Below the pieces are notes generated by a model. The model searched no databases, was not told where the DNA came from, and was given only the letters and a program-made list of their open reading frames with translations. Made by a program: the position numbers and the translations under genes. Positions 16,540 through 24,625 of a stretch of 41,359 nt of DNA are shown here, piece by piece; the first letter of the stretch is position 1; each line of letters starts with the position of its first letter. Source of the stretch: an uncultured Bacilli bacterium (GTDB lineage: Bacteria > Bacillota_I > Bacilli_A > RF39 > UBA660); the NCBI GenBank assembly GCA_947626095.1, contig CANQQV010000014.1, positions 1 to 41,359 of the forward strand, given 5' to 3'.

Positions 16540-17829
16540 ACATTTTATATAAATATATAAGCTTATACCAAATAGAGCAACGAATCCGGCAATTATAATA
16601 TCACTAGTTTCAGGGTTAGTTATTATAGGTATTTCTGGGATGATTGGAGGATTCTCTGGTTCTGGTTCTTTATATGTATATTCTTCATATGATAATACAG
16701 CTTCACTAGCATCATAGTTTTCATAAGCGTATTTACCAAATGGTGATGCAACTACTTTTTTTAGTAAGATACCAGCAACAGCAATTTTATTATTTGACTC
16801 GTCAACTTTTAAATCTTCATATGATGATAAACCAGTTACTTGATCAATCATTTCGCCATCTTTACTGTATAAATTGATACGAGAATAATAGAAATTAGTA
16901 TTCAAATTACCTACTGTATCCTCTAAAACTACAATTTTGTCTTTGAAGAATTTAACATTAGTAAATGGTCCAACATCAGTTTTTATTTCTGTTTGATTAT
17001 TGTTTTTATCAGTATATACAATTGTATTATCGTCTTTTATTTCAACGATCTCACCATCACGATAATCGACCTTATTTTCATCTAATTGATCTTTTACTTG
17101 AACAATATATTTTGGAAAATAAGTATTAAGATTATTATAATTACAATCTATTTTATTAGCAGTTTTAAAGTCTTTATCAACACTATAAAGTTCACAAACT
17201 TCAGAAGAGGCTTCTTCTTCAGGAGTTAGGTCGTTTAATTCAACTTCATCTGTTGTTAATAAAACAATTAAATTATCATTAGCAATTGTTATATAATATT
17301 CATCATAATCGAAATCTGATAAAGCAATACTTCCTACTTTAGCCAAACTATCACTATCATATTTATATAAGCTAAAATTCTTACTATCAGCACGAACTTG
17401 ATTTATACCATGATCAGTTCCATTCATGTAATAGAAATTATCATTTAAAGATCGAATATCTACATGAGATAATGTATCATGTTCATCATCTGAACTTCCC
17501 AAATCATTTTCACTAGTTTGACTCTTAACTATTGTATCATTATTGTAAACATAGTAATCTTGATGACTTAAAACATCTAAACGTTCTTTATTATCATAAA
17601 TTTTATGAGAATATAATGTATCATAATTAACATTAACTAAAATGTTATTTTTAATGTATTCAACATCAGAGTTATATACTGTCCAGCCATACGCTCCCAA
17701 ATCTTTAATATTTACGCTATTTACTTGAGTTAAAAATTCATTTTTTGGTTTAGAAAAACTAACGATTAAACCAACTGGTAGCATAAGCAAAAATATAAAA
17801 GCAGCAAATTTAAAAACTTTCTTTTTCAT
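16525..17829 (-). CDS. Exported protein with NPETSD sorting signal (paralogue A)
   Basis: 434 aa. A Lys-rich N-terminus and hydrophobic core (about residues 5-25) form a signal peptide. The middle is built of short strand-rich units (e.g. YYMNG, LYKYDSDSL, NTIVYTDKNNN, INLYSKDGEMI), suggesting a beta-propeller-like fold, which is inference. A proline-rich spacer (EPEPENPPIIPEIP) leads to NPETSD at 405-410, a hydrophobic stretch and the tail KCKKAL. This is the layout of a sortase signal with NPxTS in place of LPXTG. It is a tandem paralogue of the next gene, most alike at the two ends. A strong promoter (17862-17891) and an AGGTGA ribosome site precede the ATG. Confidence 0.85.
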   Translation of the reverse strand: MKKKVFKFAAFIFLLMLPVGLIVSFSKPKNEFLTQVNSVNIKDLGAYGWTVYNSDVEYIKNNILVNVNYDTLYSHKIYDNKERLDVLSHQDYYVYNNDTIVKSQTSENDLGSSDDEHDTLSHVDIRSLNDNFYYMNGTDHGINQVRADSKNFSLYKYDSDSLAKVGSIALSDFDYDEYYITIANDNLIVLLTTDEVELNDLTPEEEASSEVCELYSVDKDFKTANKIDCNYNNLNTYFPKYIVQVKDQLDENKVDYRDGEIVEIKDDNTIVYTDKNNNQTEIKTDVGPFTNVKFFKDKIVVLEDTVGNLNTNFYYSRINLYSKDGEMIDQVTGLSSYEDLKVDESNNKIAVAGILLKKVVASPFGKYAYENYDASEAVLSYEEYTYKEPEPENPPIIPEIPIITNPETSDIIIAGFVALFGISLYIYIKCKKAL

Positions 17830-17861
17830 AACTTCACCTACATATCTTATTTTATAATTAT

Positions 17862-17891
17862 ATTATATATTTTTAACTTAATAATTGTCAA
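17862..17891 (-). promoter_or_regulatory. Promoter of paralogue A
   Basis: On the minus strand TTGACA (17891-17886), 18 bp, TATAAT (17867-17862). Just upstream, AACCG (17890-17894) and CGGTT form an imperfect inverted repeat overlapping the -35; it could be an operator, but this is weak. Confidence 0.6.
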
Positions 17892-17955
17892 CCGACTGAT
17901 AATATATTTACAATGGTTAGGCGGTTAAATACTAATTAGAATTTTATAACATAAT

Positions 17956-17980
17956 AAAAAGCTCTTTTATAGAGCTTTTT
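17956..17980 (-). terminator. Terminator of paralogue B
   Basis: 10-bp stem AAAAAGCTCT (17956-17965) with AGAGCTTTTT (17971-17980), loop TTTAT, same sequence as at 16513-16539. Confidence 0.85.
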
Positions 17981-19622
17981 TGCATTTAATATAAACATAT
18001 AAGCTTATAATAAATAGTGCAACGAATCCAGTAATTATAATATCACTGGTTTCTGGATTAGATATAATAGGTATTTCTGGGATGATTGGAGGATTTTCTG
18101 GTTCTGGCTCTGGTTCTTTATAAGTATATTCTTCATATGATAATACAGCTTCGCTAGCATCATAGTTTTCATAAGCGTATAGACCGAATGATGAAGAGAT
18201 TACTTTTTTTAATAAAATACCGGAAACAAGGAATTTATTATTTGCTTCATCAACTTTTAAGTCTTCATATGATGATAAACCAGTTACTTGATCAATCAAT
18301 TCTCCATCTTTACTATATAAATTGATACGTGAATAATAGAAATTAGTATGTAGATTACCAACAGTATCTTCTAAAGCTACTATTTTGTCTTTAAAAAACT
18401 TAACGTTAGTAAATGTGCCAATATCTGCTTTTATTTTTGTTTTATTATTATTTTTATCGGTATATACAATAATATTATCACTAGTTATTTCAACAAGTTC
18501 ACCATCACGATAATCTAATTCTCCTTCAGTTAATCTATCCCTTACTTGAATAACATATTCGGGAAAATAAGTGTTAAGTTGATCTAATTTACAATCAATT
18601 GGTGTTGCAGTTTTAAAGTCTTTGTCAATGCTATATAGATTACAAACAGTACTTGATGTACCATCTGCTTCAGCTTCTTCATATTCATCATCATATTCTT
18701 GGTGAAGATATTCTAAATATTTATTGTGTTCTTCTTCATATTCGCTAGGTGATAAGCTGTCAACTGCTTCATCTTCATCGACATCAAATTTTTCATAATA
18801 CAAATAATCTGAGTATGTTTCACAATATTCTTCACAATATTCTTCTATATTTTCGTATTGATTATCTGTATTAGCTGTTTTAAATTCTTCTCCATATTCA
18901 TCTTCTATGTATTCTATATAATCATCATGATATTTATCTTTGTTAGCTTCATAAAAAATTTTAAATAGTTCATCGTAATAATAAGAGCTAAAGTACTCGT
19001 TTTGATTATCTTCACACCATCTTTCAAAGTTAGAAAGAAGATCGGTATAATATACATCTTCATCGGTTAATAAGATAATAAGGTTATCACCAGATTTTTT
19101 TAGGTAAAACTCATCGTATTCATCATAATAATCATTAGATAATTCGATATGGGCGACTTCTGCTAAAGTATTATTGTCATATTTATAAAGAGTTGAATCA
19201 TCCATATAATAGAAATTATTGTTTAATGAACGAATATCAACTGTTGGATTTCTTCCATAACCATCATACATATCAAATTCGAAAGTTTTGTTATTAATTA
19301 GAGTACCATTATTGTAAATATAATAGTCTTGATGTCTTTTAATATCTGTTCTTTCAATTTCTTGATCATCAGGCCAAGTTGGAACCTTGTGAGTGTATAA
19401 AGTATCATATTTAGTGTTTACTAAAACGTTATCATTTAAATATTCAACGTCAGAATTATAAACAGTCCAACCATATGCTCCTAACTCTTTAATATTTACA
19501 TCAGATATTTGATTTAAATATTCATTCTTAGGTTTAGAAAAACTAACAATTATACCGACTGGTAACATAAGTAAGACTATAAAAGCAAGTAATTTAAAAA
19601 TATTTTTCTTCATTTTTAACAT
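17967..19622 (-). CDS. Exported protein with NPETSD sorting signal and acidic Tyr-rich insertion (paralogue B)
   Basis: 551 aa, a tandem paralogue of the 434-aa gene downstream: signal peptide (about 8-28), the shared GAYGWTVYNSDVEY box, the shared SSYEDLKV and YAYENYDASEAVLSYEEYTY boxes, Pro-rich spacer, NPETSD at 522-527, hydrophobic stretch and KCKKAL tail. It differs by an insertion at about residues 193-320 that is packed with Asp, Glu and Tyr and contains three Cys (203, 263, 267). The insertion sits at one loop, where paralogue A has only about a dozen residues. Two in-frame ATGs (19622 and 19613) compete; AGG lies close to the first and far from the second, so the start is uncertain by three residues. 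A TATAAT lies just upstream. Confidence 0.85.
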   Translation of the reverse strand: MLKMKKNIFKLLAFIVLLMLPVGIIVSFSKPKNEYLNQISDVNIKELGAYGWTVYNSDVEYLNDNVLVNTKYDTLYTHKVPTWPDDQEIERTDIKRHQDYYIYNNGTLINNKTFEFDMYDGYGRNPTVDIRSLNNNFYYMDDSTLYKYDNNTLAEVAHIELSNDYYDEYDEFYLKKSGDNLIILLTDEDVYYTDLLSNFERWCEDNQNEYFSSYYYDELFKIFYEANKDKYHDDYIEYIEDEYGEEFKTANTDNQYENIEEYCEEYCETYSDYLYYEKFDVDEDEAVDSLSPSEYEEEHNKYLEYLHQEYDDEYEEAEADGTSSTVCNLYSIDKDFKTATPIDCKLDQLNTYFPEYVIQVRDRLTEGELDYRDGELVEITSDNIIVYTDKNNNKTKIKADIGTFTNVKFFKDKIVALEDTVGNLHTNFYYSRINLYSKDGELIDQVTGLSSYEDLKVDEANNKFLVSGILLKKVISSSFGLYAYENYDASEAVLSYEEYTYKEPEPEPENPPIIPEIPIISNPETSDIIITGFVALFIISLYVYIKCKKAL

Positions 19623-19676
19623 CTACCTATCTTATTTTATTATAACACGAATTAGAGAATAAATATTAATTAATTA

Positions 19677-20492
19677 TTAATAATCATCAAGAGTTTTAAA
19701 ACGATAACCTTTAGATTTAAAATGGGTAATAAATTCTTCTAGAATACTTAAATTATCTTTGGAACTGGCATGTAATAATATTACTTGACCACTTCTAACA
19801 TTGTCAAAAATCATATGTTTGGCATATTCTTCCCCTTTTTGATTGTTTTCATCCCAATCATCATATGCTAAACCCCATATAACAGCTCTGTAACCGATTG
19901 ATTTTGTTACATCTAGAACTTTTTCACTAAATAAGCCTTCTGGTGGACGAAAGTATTTCATTTCGTAACTAAATTTGTCTTTGACTTTGTTATGTAATTC
20001 TAATAATTCATTTTTAATGTCTTCGTCACTTAGTTCAGTCATATCATAATGATGAACGGTATGATTACCAACGATGTGACCATCATCTATCATCTTTCCT
20101 ACTAACTGCGGGTTACTTTCATAAAAGGCATCAGTAATAAAAAATGCTACCTTTATTTTACATTCATTAACAATATTTAATATTTCTTCGGTATGACCTG
20201 ATTCATAACCGACATCAAAAGTTAAAAATAATTCACGACTATTACTATCTTTATAAGATAAGCCATTATATTTATCTAATATTTTTTTACTATAATTTTC
20301 TTTTGGTTCTTTATTGCCATCAGTCTTACGATATATTTCCCAAGGAAGAACATCTTCGTATGCGACTGTTGCTTGATTATTGTCATTATTTTCAATATTA
20401 ACGTTTTGCTGATTTTTTGTATTATTTATAAATAATAGTAAAAGTAATATTATGACAATAACAAAAAATATATAAGGTATAACTTTTTTCAT
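19677..20492 (-). CDS. PdaA-type polysaccharide (peptidoglycan) deacetylase
   Basis: 271 aa with an N-terminal membrane or signal segment (about residues 4-22) and a NodB-fold domain. LTFDVGYESGHT matches the PdaA variant of the first NodB motif, NHTVHH supplies the metal His residues, FRPPEG and the later WGLAYDDWD, NNQKG and ILLHASSKDN are also PdaA-like. PdaA removes the acetyl group from N-acetylmuramic acid on the way to muramic delta-lactam, after an amidase has cut off the peptide. The gene directly downstream of an amidase here (overlap or 5-bp gap) repeats that enzyme pair. I prefer the ATG at 20492 to the GTG at 20501, which lies too close to AGAAG. Confidence 0.9.
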   Translation of the reverse strand: MKKVIPYIFFVIVIILLLLLFINNTKNQQNVNIENNDNNQATVAYEDVLPWEIYRKTDGNKEPKENYSKKILDKYNGLSYKDSNSRELFLTFDVGYESGHTEEILNIVNECKIKVAFFITDAFYESNPQLVGKMIDDGHIVGNHTVHHYDMTELSDEDIKNELLELHNKVKDKFSYEMKYFRPPEGLFSEKVLDVTKSIGYRAVIWGLAYDDWDENNQKGEEYAKHMIFDNVRSGQVILLHASSKDNLSILEEFITHFKSKGYRFKTLDDY

Positions 20493-20497
20493 TATAA

Positions 20498-21196
20498 TCA
20501 CTCTTCTAAACGGTCTAAGAAATTAAGCCATTCTTGGTCGGAACCAGAATCTTTATTCCAGCCATAAATACCAGGACATAATTTACCATTTACATCGTAA
20601 TGTCTGATGACATTTGTAATAGGAACATCATATTTATCCATTAAATATTTAACTAATTCAACGGTAGAATCAACTGTTTCGGGAAGAAGATACCAATCTT
20701 TAGAATTAGCTTTTTTTAAGCCATCATTTTTAACACACATCTCAATGCTAACACTGTTTTCGTTAGTAGCTTTTTCATATAAAGATCCACCTTGAGTCTC
20801 TTCGAGATAACCACCGACAGCGAAAGCATATCTTTCTTCAGTTTCTAGATTGTATTGATATATATCGCCATTAAAATCAACAAAAAAATCAACGCTTTTA
20901 TTAGTATTACTTAAAGTGTTATAAGAAGCTACAAAGGTGTTAGCATTAGCTGTATTACCAGTATAATGAATAACAATATATTCTATTTTGGCTTTTCTAA
21001 TACTGGTATTATGATAGTTAAAGTTATTATTTAGATATACTTCTATTTCATGATTGTCACTCTTTAGTTTTTCTTTTTCATAAGTAATATGTTGATTATA
21101 GTGATTAAAATCAGCTTTGAAAGTAATATAACCTAAACTAATAACTAAACATATTATCGTTAATACAATTGCAATTATCCAATTTTTACGTTCCAT
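20498..21196 (-). CDS. N-acetylmuramoyl-L-alanine amidase (Amidase_2 fold), membrane-anchored
   Basis: 232 aa from the ATG at 21196, five bases after GGTGA (GTG at 21205 rejected). One membrane segment (about residues 7-25) precedes an amidase_2/PGRP-type domain: YIVIHYTGNT with the first zinc His, ENSVSIEMCVKN, and VIRHYDVNGKLCPG with the second His and the Cys ligand. Such enzymes cut the bond between muramic acid and L-Ala. It has its own -10 (TATAAT at 21218-21213) and is followed at once by the PdaA-like gene. Confidence 0.92.
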   Translation of the reverse strand: MERKNWIIAIVLTIICLVISLGYITFKADFNHYNQHITYEKEKLKSDNHEIEVYLNNNFNYHNTSIRKAKIEYIVIHYTGNTANANTFVASYNTLSNTNKSVDFFVDFNGDIYQYNLETEERYAFAVGGYLEETQGGSLYEKATNENSVSIEMCVKNDGLKKANSKDWYLLPETVDSTVELVKYLMDKYDVPITNVIRHYDVNGKLCPGIYGWNKDSGSDQEWLNFLDRLEE

Positions 21197-21222
21197 AAGT
21201 TTCACCAGTTTTATTATAACAC

Positions 21223-21252
21223 AAAAAGAAGTATTAGAAATCTAATACTTCT
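21223..21252 (-). terminator. Terminator of the ABC exporter gene
   Basis: Stem AGAAGTATTA (21227-21236) with TAATACTTCT (21243-21252), 6-nt loop, then five T on the minus strand (21227-21223). It covers the stop codon; the amidase -10 begins only a few bases downstream. Confidence 0.8.
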
Positions 21253-22970
21253 GGACTATAAAGTTTACGATATAGTTCTGATGATGACATTAGTTCATCA
21301 TGAGTACCATAATTTAAAACTTTTCCTTCGTCGATAACATAGATTAAATCGGCATCCATAATAGTAGAGAGGCGATGAGCAACTATTATTATGGTATGAG
21401 TTTTAACTAAGTTATCAATAGTCTTTTTAATATATTCTTGCGATTCATTATCTAAGGCAGATGTCGCTTCATCAAAAAGGATAACCTTGGTATCTTTTAA
21501 CAAAGTTCTAGCGATGGCTATTCTTTGTTTTTGACCACCTGATAAATTAACTCCACCTTCACCAATGACAGTTTCATAGCCGTTAGGTAAAGACATTATA
21601 TAATCATCGATATAAGCTTTCTTACAAACACTTCTTATCTCTTCTAAAGTTACATCTTCTTTAACTATTTTAAAGTTATCAAAGATAGTTGAATTAAAAA
21701 GATATGGGCTTTGTCTAATAACAGAAATATTAGTACGTAGAGATTCTTCACTTAGATTTTTAATGTCTTCACCATTAACTAATATTTGCCCTTTTGTAGC
21801 ATCAAAGTATCTCAATAGTAAATTAAATAGTGTTGATTTACCTTGACCAGATTTACCAACGATCGCAATTTTTTTGTTAGGAGCTAGTTTTAAATTTAAA
21901 CCATTTAAAATTAACTCTTCTTCATCTCGATATTTAAAACTAACATTTTTAAACTCAATATTTATCTTTTTATCATTATTAATCTTCTTTTGACCAAATT
22001 TTTCATCTTCATATAATATATTATTTAATATTTCATCAATTCTTTTTAAAGAAACAGTTACTTTATTATAAGAAACACCAAATTCAGATAATGACTCAAC
22101 TACTTCATCAATACGCCAGATATATTTTTCAATAACGACGAATGAAGCTAGAACGATAGTACCATTAAAAACTGAGATACCTAAAGTAAGTAAGATAATA
22201 AATTGAATAACAAAGTAACATAAATTATTTAAAGCATAATAGAAGGTTTCATCAACGCCTATTTTTCGTTGCTTTTTAAATAAATTTTCAACGTTAACAT
22301 ATATTCGACGATTAATATTATTTTTAATACCTAAGGCTTTGATTTCTCTGATACCGGTAATATTTTGCGTTGCTACTTTAATAAATTCATCAGAATCTTT
22401 TTTGATAGCTTCTTGAGTCTTTTTAATCTTTGGATAATAAATATTAGATAAGATAAACATAACAATACATAGTACTAATAGCTCTAAACCAACGTATATA
22501 GAAATACTAAAAGAAATGCCAACAATGATAATCGCAATTATCAAACGACAACTTAATTTTATCAATTTATTTAATAATTCTAATATACGATCAGGATCAG
22601 TATACATACGATTTATAAACTCGCCGACACCGATTTCTTCAAAGGCTATAGCAGGTAGATTAGTTACTTTAGTATATAAATCTTTACTAACATTTTCCAT
22701 AAATTTCTTTTCTAAATAATTATAAATTAAGTCAGTAGGTACTTGAATTATTACCCACATGAAGATGATTAAACCACTCCAACACATTAAATATTTAATA
22801 AAATCATAATTATTACCTGTAGCTAATGCTTGAAAAGCGTTTGCCCAGACGAAAGCATTAATAAGTGGTTCAAAGTATTTGGCAATAGTTAAAATAATAT
22901 AAAGAAATAATTTGAGTTTATCATTTTTAAAATATCGAAATAATATTTTAAAATTTTTTAAACCTTTCAT
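21234..22970 (-). CDS. ABC exporter half-transporter (permease fused to ATPase)
   Basis: 578 aa. The N-terminal exporter domain has about six membrane segments (within residues 1-300). The C-terminal ATPase has Walker A GKSGQGKST, signature LSGGQKQRIAIARTLL, Walker B VILFDEATSALD and the switch His in VAHRLSTI. There is no C39 peptidase domain. The family exports lipids, drugs or peptides; a homodimer is expected because no partner gene is adjacent. The start is the ATG at 22970 with GGAGG; an in-frame ATG at 22982 overlaps that ribosome site. It lies downstream of a 26-codon ORF and a hairpin with a U-tract, so expression may be controlled by attenuation, or the peptide may be its cargo. Confidence 0.93.
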   Translation of the reverse strand: MKGLKNFKILFRYFKNDKLKLFLYIILTIAKYFEPLINAFVWANAFQALATGNNYDFIKYLMCWSGLIIFMWVIIQVPTDLIYNYLEKKFMENVSKDLYTKVTNLPAIAFEEIGVGEFINRMYTDPDRILELLNKLIKLSCRLIIAIIIVGISFSISIYVGLELLVLCIVMFILSNIYYPKIKKTQEAIKKDSDEFIKVATQNITGIREIKALGIKNNINRRIYVNVENLFKKQRKIGVDETFYYALNNLCYFVIQFIILLTLGISVFNGTIVLASFVVIEKYIWRIDEVVESLSEFGVSYNKVTVSLKRIDEILNNILYEDEKFGQKKINNDKKINIEFKNVSFKYRDEEELILNGLNLKLAPNKKIAIVGKSGQGKSTLFNLLLRYFDATKGQILVNGEDIKNLSEESLRTNISVIRQSPYLFNSTIFDNFKIVKEDVTLEEIRSVCKKAYIDDYIMSLPNGYETVIGEGGVNLSGGQKQRIAIARTLLKDTKVILFDEATSALDNESQEYIKKTIDNLVKTHTIIIVAHRLSTIMDADLIYVIDEGKVLNYGTHDELMSSSELYRKLYSPEVLDF

Positions 22971-22983
22971 AATTTCCTCCATT

Positions 22984-23010
22984 AAAAAATAACTATTACA
23001 TAATAGTTAT
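22984..23010 (-). terminator. Hairpin with U-tract between the short ORF and the ABC gene (candidate attenuator)
   Basis: Perfect 9-bp stem ATAACTATT (22989-22997) with AATAGTTAT (23002-23010), 4-nt loop, followed on the minus strand by a run of T (22989-22984) and then the ABC ribosome site. Only one G-C pair, so it may be weak or conditional. Confidence 0.5.
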
Positions 23011-23023
23011 AAAAGTGTTTTCT

Positions 23024-23104
23024 CTAAATTGCGTGAGAAAATGCTCTTACAAATCTATTACTCATTCTAATTATTAAATTTTTATTTTGAATTTTATTGC
23101 TCAT
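23024..23104 (-). CDS. 26-aa basic peptide ORF in the leader of the ABC exporter
   Basis: ATG at 23104-23102, stop TAG at 23026-23024, with GGAG seven bases before the ATG and a consensus promoter upstream (23135-23163). The peptide starts MSNKIQNKNLIIR, repeats MSNR and ends RAFSHAI; it carries Lys and Arg only (five basic residues, no acidic ones) and could form an amphipathic helix. Its start region GTGAGAAAATG (23112-23102) is complementary over 11 bp to codons near its 3' end (23043-23033), which can also pair with GAGAAAA around the stop (23024-23018). It may be a regulatory leader peptide of the BmrB kind or an exported peptide. Both are inference; no family recognised. Confidence 0.6.
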   Translation of the reverse strand: MSNKIQNKNLIIRMSNRFVRAFSHAI

Positions 23105-23134
23105 TTTCTCACTCCTCTTCTAAAATTCCCCTAT

Positions 23135-23163
23135 AATATAACATTAAACAAAAAGGATGTCAA
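23135..23163 (-). promoter_or_regulatory. Promoter of the short ORF and ABC exporter
   Basis: On the minus strand TTGACA (23163-23158), 17 bp, TATATT (23140-23135). The -35 is inside the descending arm of the terminator of the upstream gene (23150-23185). Confidence 0.65.
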
Positions 23164-23185
23164 CTTTTTTTGGTTGACATCTTTT
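23150..23185 (-). terminator. Terminator of the zinc-ribbon membrane protein gene
   Basis: GATGTCAAC (23156-23164) pairs with GTTGACATC (23173-23181), extended by a G-U and A-T pairs to 13 bp; 8-nt loop. On the minus strand it continues CCTTTTTG, a U-tract. Confidence 0.75.
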
Positions 23186-23186
23186 A

Positions 23187-24455
23187 TTATTTAGAATATT
23201 GATTTACTTTATTACTATAATCAGATAAGAGATCACTATAATCTTTATTTTTCGTTAACTCTAAATTATTGTAGACATGATCATAATCAATAATAATCTG
23301 TTCAATTTGAGTATACATATCTAAAAGTTCACTATCATCTAAATTAGCAGGATCTTGTTCGATTTTAGCAATATCATTTTTTAATAAACCAATTACATTA
23401 CTATTTATACGATCAACATATATTCTAGTTTTATTATAAATAATACTATTGCTAGGTATTTGATTAAGCGCATAATAAGATTTGTTGTAATCACGGTTAT
23501 TATATAAATCAATAGCTTCGTAGAAAATTCGAGAATCATTGTAATTATCATCAATATCATTAATTAAGCTTTCGTAATTACTACTTTCTAAAGCTCTTAC
23601 ATAGTAATCATCTTCTCTAACAATGGCATATTCATATAAACCACGGAATAAATCTTTATATCTAGTAGTTGCTGTATTAAATTCAGCTTGAGAAACATAC
23701 TCTGTATCATAATATTCTTGTAACCATTCATTACTTTTAGCTTTAACTTTATTTTGAACTTCAGCTAAAACATCTTCATCATCTTTAACTTCTTCTAAGA
23801 TATTAGAAATATCTTCAGTTTTACCACTAGTATAATAAGTTTCTAAAGCTTTATTTAAATTTTCTTCAATCTCGGTAGTTGTTGGTTTATTAGCTTTTAA
23901 TAAAGTACTAACACAAAAGAAAAGCAAACCAACTACCACTAGAGCTATAAGGCCGGTTACAACTAATACTTTAGTTCTTTTATTAACACTTTCTTTAGTT
24001 TCTAAAGATGTTGGTGGTAATTCTTCTTTGGCTGGTTCTTCGGGATTTGGAGCTACTGGTTTCTCTTTTGTAACCTCTTCTTGAACTGGAATATGGGTTT
24101 CATCTTTTGGGGATTCAACTATTTGAGGTGTTTTAGCTTCGGCTTCTTCGTTGACGCTATTTATTTGTTTATTAATATCTTCTAATAAAGAGAATTCATT
24201 TTGATCTTCAATTGGTTTGATTGTTCTAGTTTTTTCTAAAGAGACATTTTCTTCAGCAAATTTTTCAGCTAAAGAATTTAACATATCGTTATCAGCTTCG
24301 TTAACATCTGGGGTTTTATTTGCTGTTTTTAAAACAGGAAGTTCAAAATCTTCAGTTTCAATATGTTTTTTTTCTGATTTTGGTACACTACTGCCACAAA
24401 ATGGACAAATAGAGCTATTTTCATTCACTTCCATACCACACTTTAGACATTTCAT
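23187..24455 (-). CDS. Zinc-ribbon, single-pass membrane protein of unknown function
   Basis: 422 aa. An N-terminal zinc ribbon (C3, C6, C17, C20 in MKCLKCG...CPFCGSS) is followed by an acidic, Glu/Pro-rich disordered stretch (about residues 30-158), one membrane segment (about 163-185) and an acidic Asn/Tyr-rich extracytoplasmic helical domain (about 190-422). The order resembles zinc-ribbon membrane proteins such as the TcaA/YvbJ type, which sense or act at the envelope, but I would not assign it firmly. The ATG at 24455 has AAGGGTG, and a TATAAT lies directly upstream. It diverges from pyrG. Confidence 0.8.
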   Translation of the reverse strand: MKCLKCGMEVNENSSICPFCGSSVPKSEKKHIETEDFELPVLKTANKTPDVNEADNDMLNSLAEKFAEENVSLEKTRTIKPIEDQNEFSLLEDINKQINSVNEEAEAKTPQIVESPKDETHIPVQEEVTKEKPVAPNPEEPAKEELPPTSLETKESVNKRTKVLVVTGLIALVVVGLLFFCVSTLLKANKPTTTEIEENLNKALETYYTSGKTEDISNILEEVKDDEDVLAEVQNKVKAKSNEWLQEYYDTEYVSQAEFNTATTRYKDLFRGLYEYAIVREDDYYVRALESSNYESLINDIDDNYNDSRIFYEAIDLYNNRDYNKSYYALNQIPSNSIIYNKTRIYVDRINSNVIGLLKNDIAKIEQDPANLDDSELLDMYTQIEQIIIDYDHVYNNLELTKNKDYSDLLSDYSNKVNQYSK

Positions 24456-24499
24456 CTAACCACACCCTTATTATATTTAATATCATATCATAAAATTAA

Positions 24500-24540
24500 A
24501 ATAAAGTTTAGATAAATTGTTATTTTTTTAAAACTTTATT
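24500..24540. repeat. 10-bp inverted repeat between divergent zinc-ribbon gene and pyrG
   Basis: AATAAAGTTT (24500-24509) and AAACTTTATT (24531-24540) are perfect inverted copies 21 bp apart, just upstream of the pyrG -10 (TATAAT, 24553-24558). It may be an operator or chance in AT-rich DNA. Confidence 0.4.
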
Positions 24541-24625
24541 AATTTTTAGTGGTATAATTTAAGAGAGCCTACAGACGTTCTCAAATGAATAGTCTTTTTT
24601 TTATTTGGTAAGGAGGTAGTAAAAA

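Noticed and set aside
24553-24625. pyrG leader as a B. subtilis-type G-reiteration attenuator
   Set aside because: The region after the -10 lacks the initial GGG and a matching strong terminator; only a weak stem and a T run are present.
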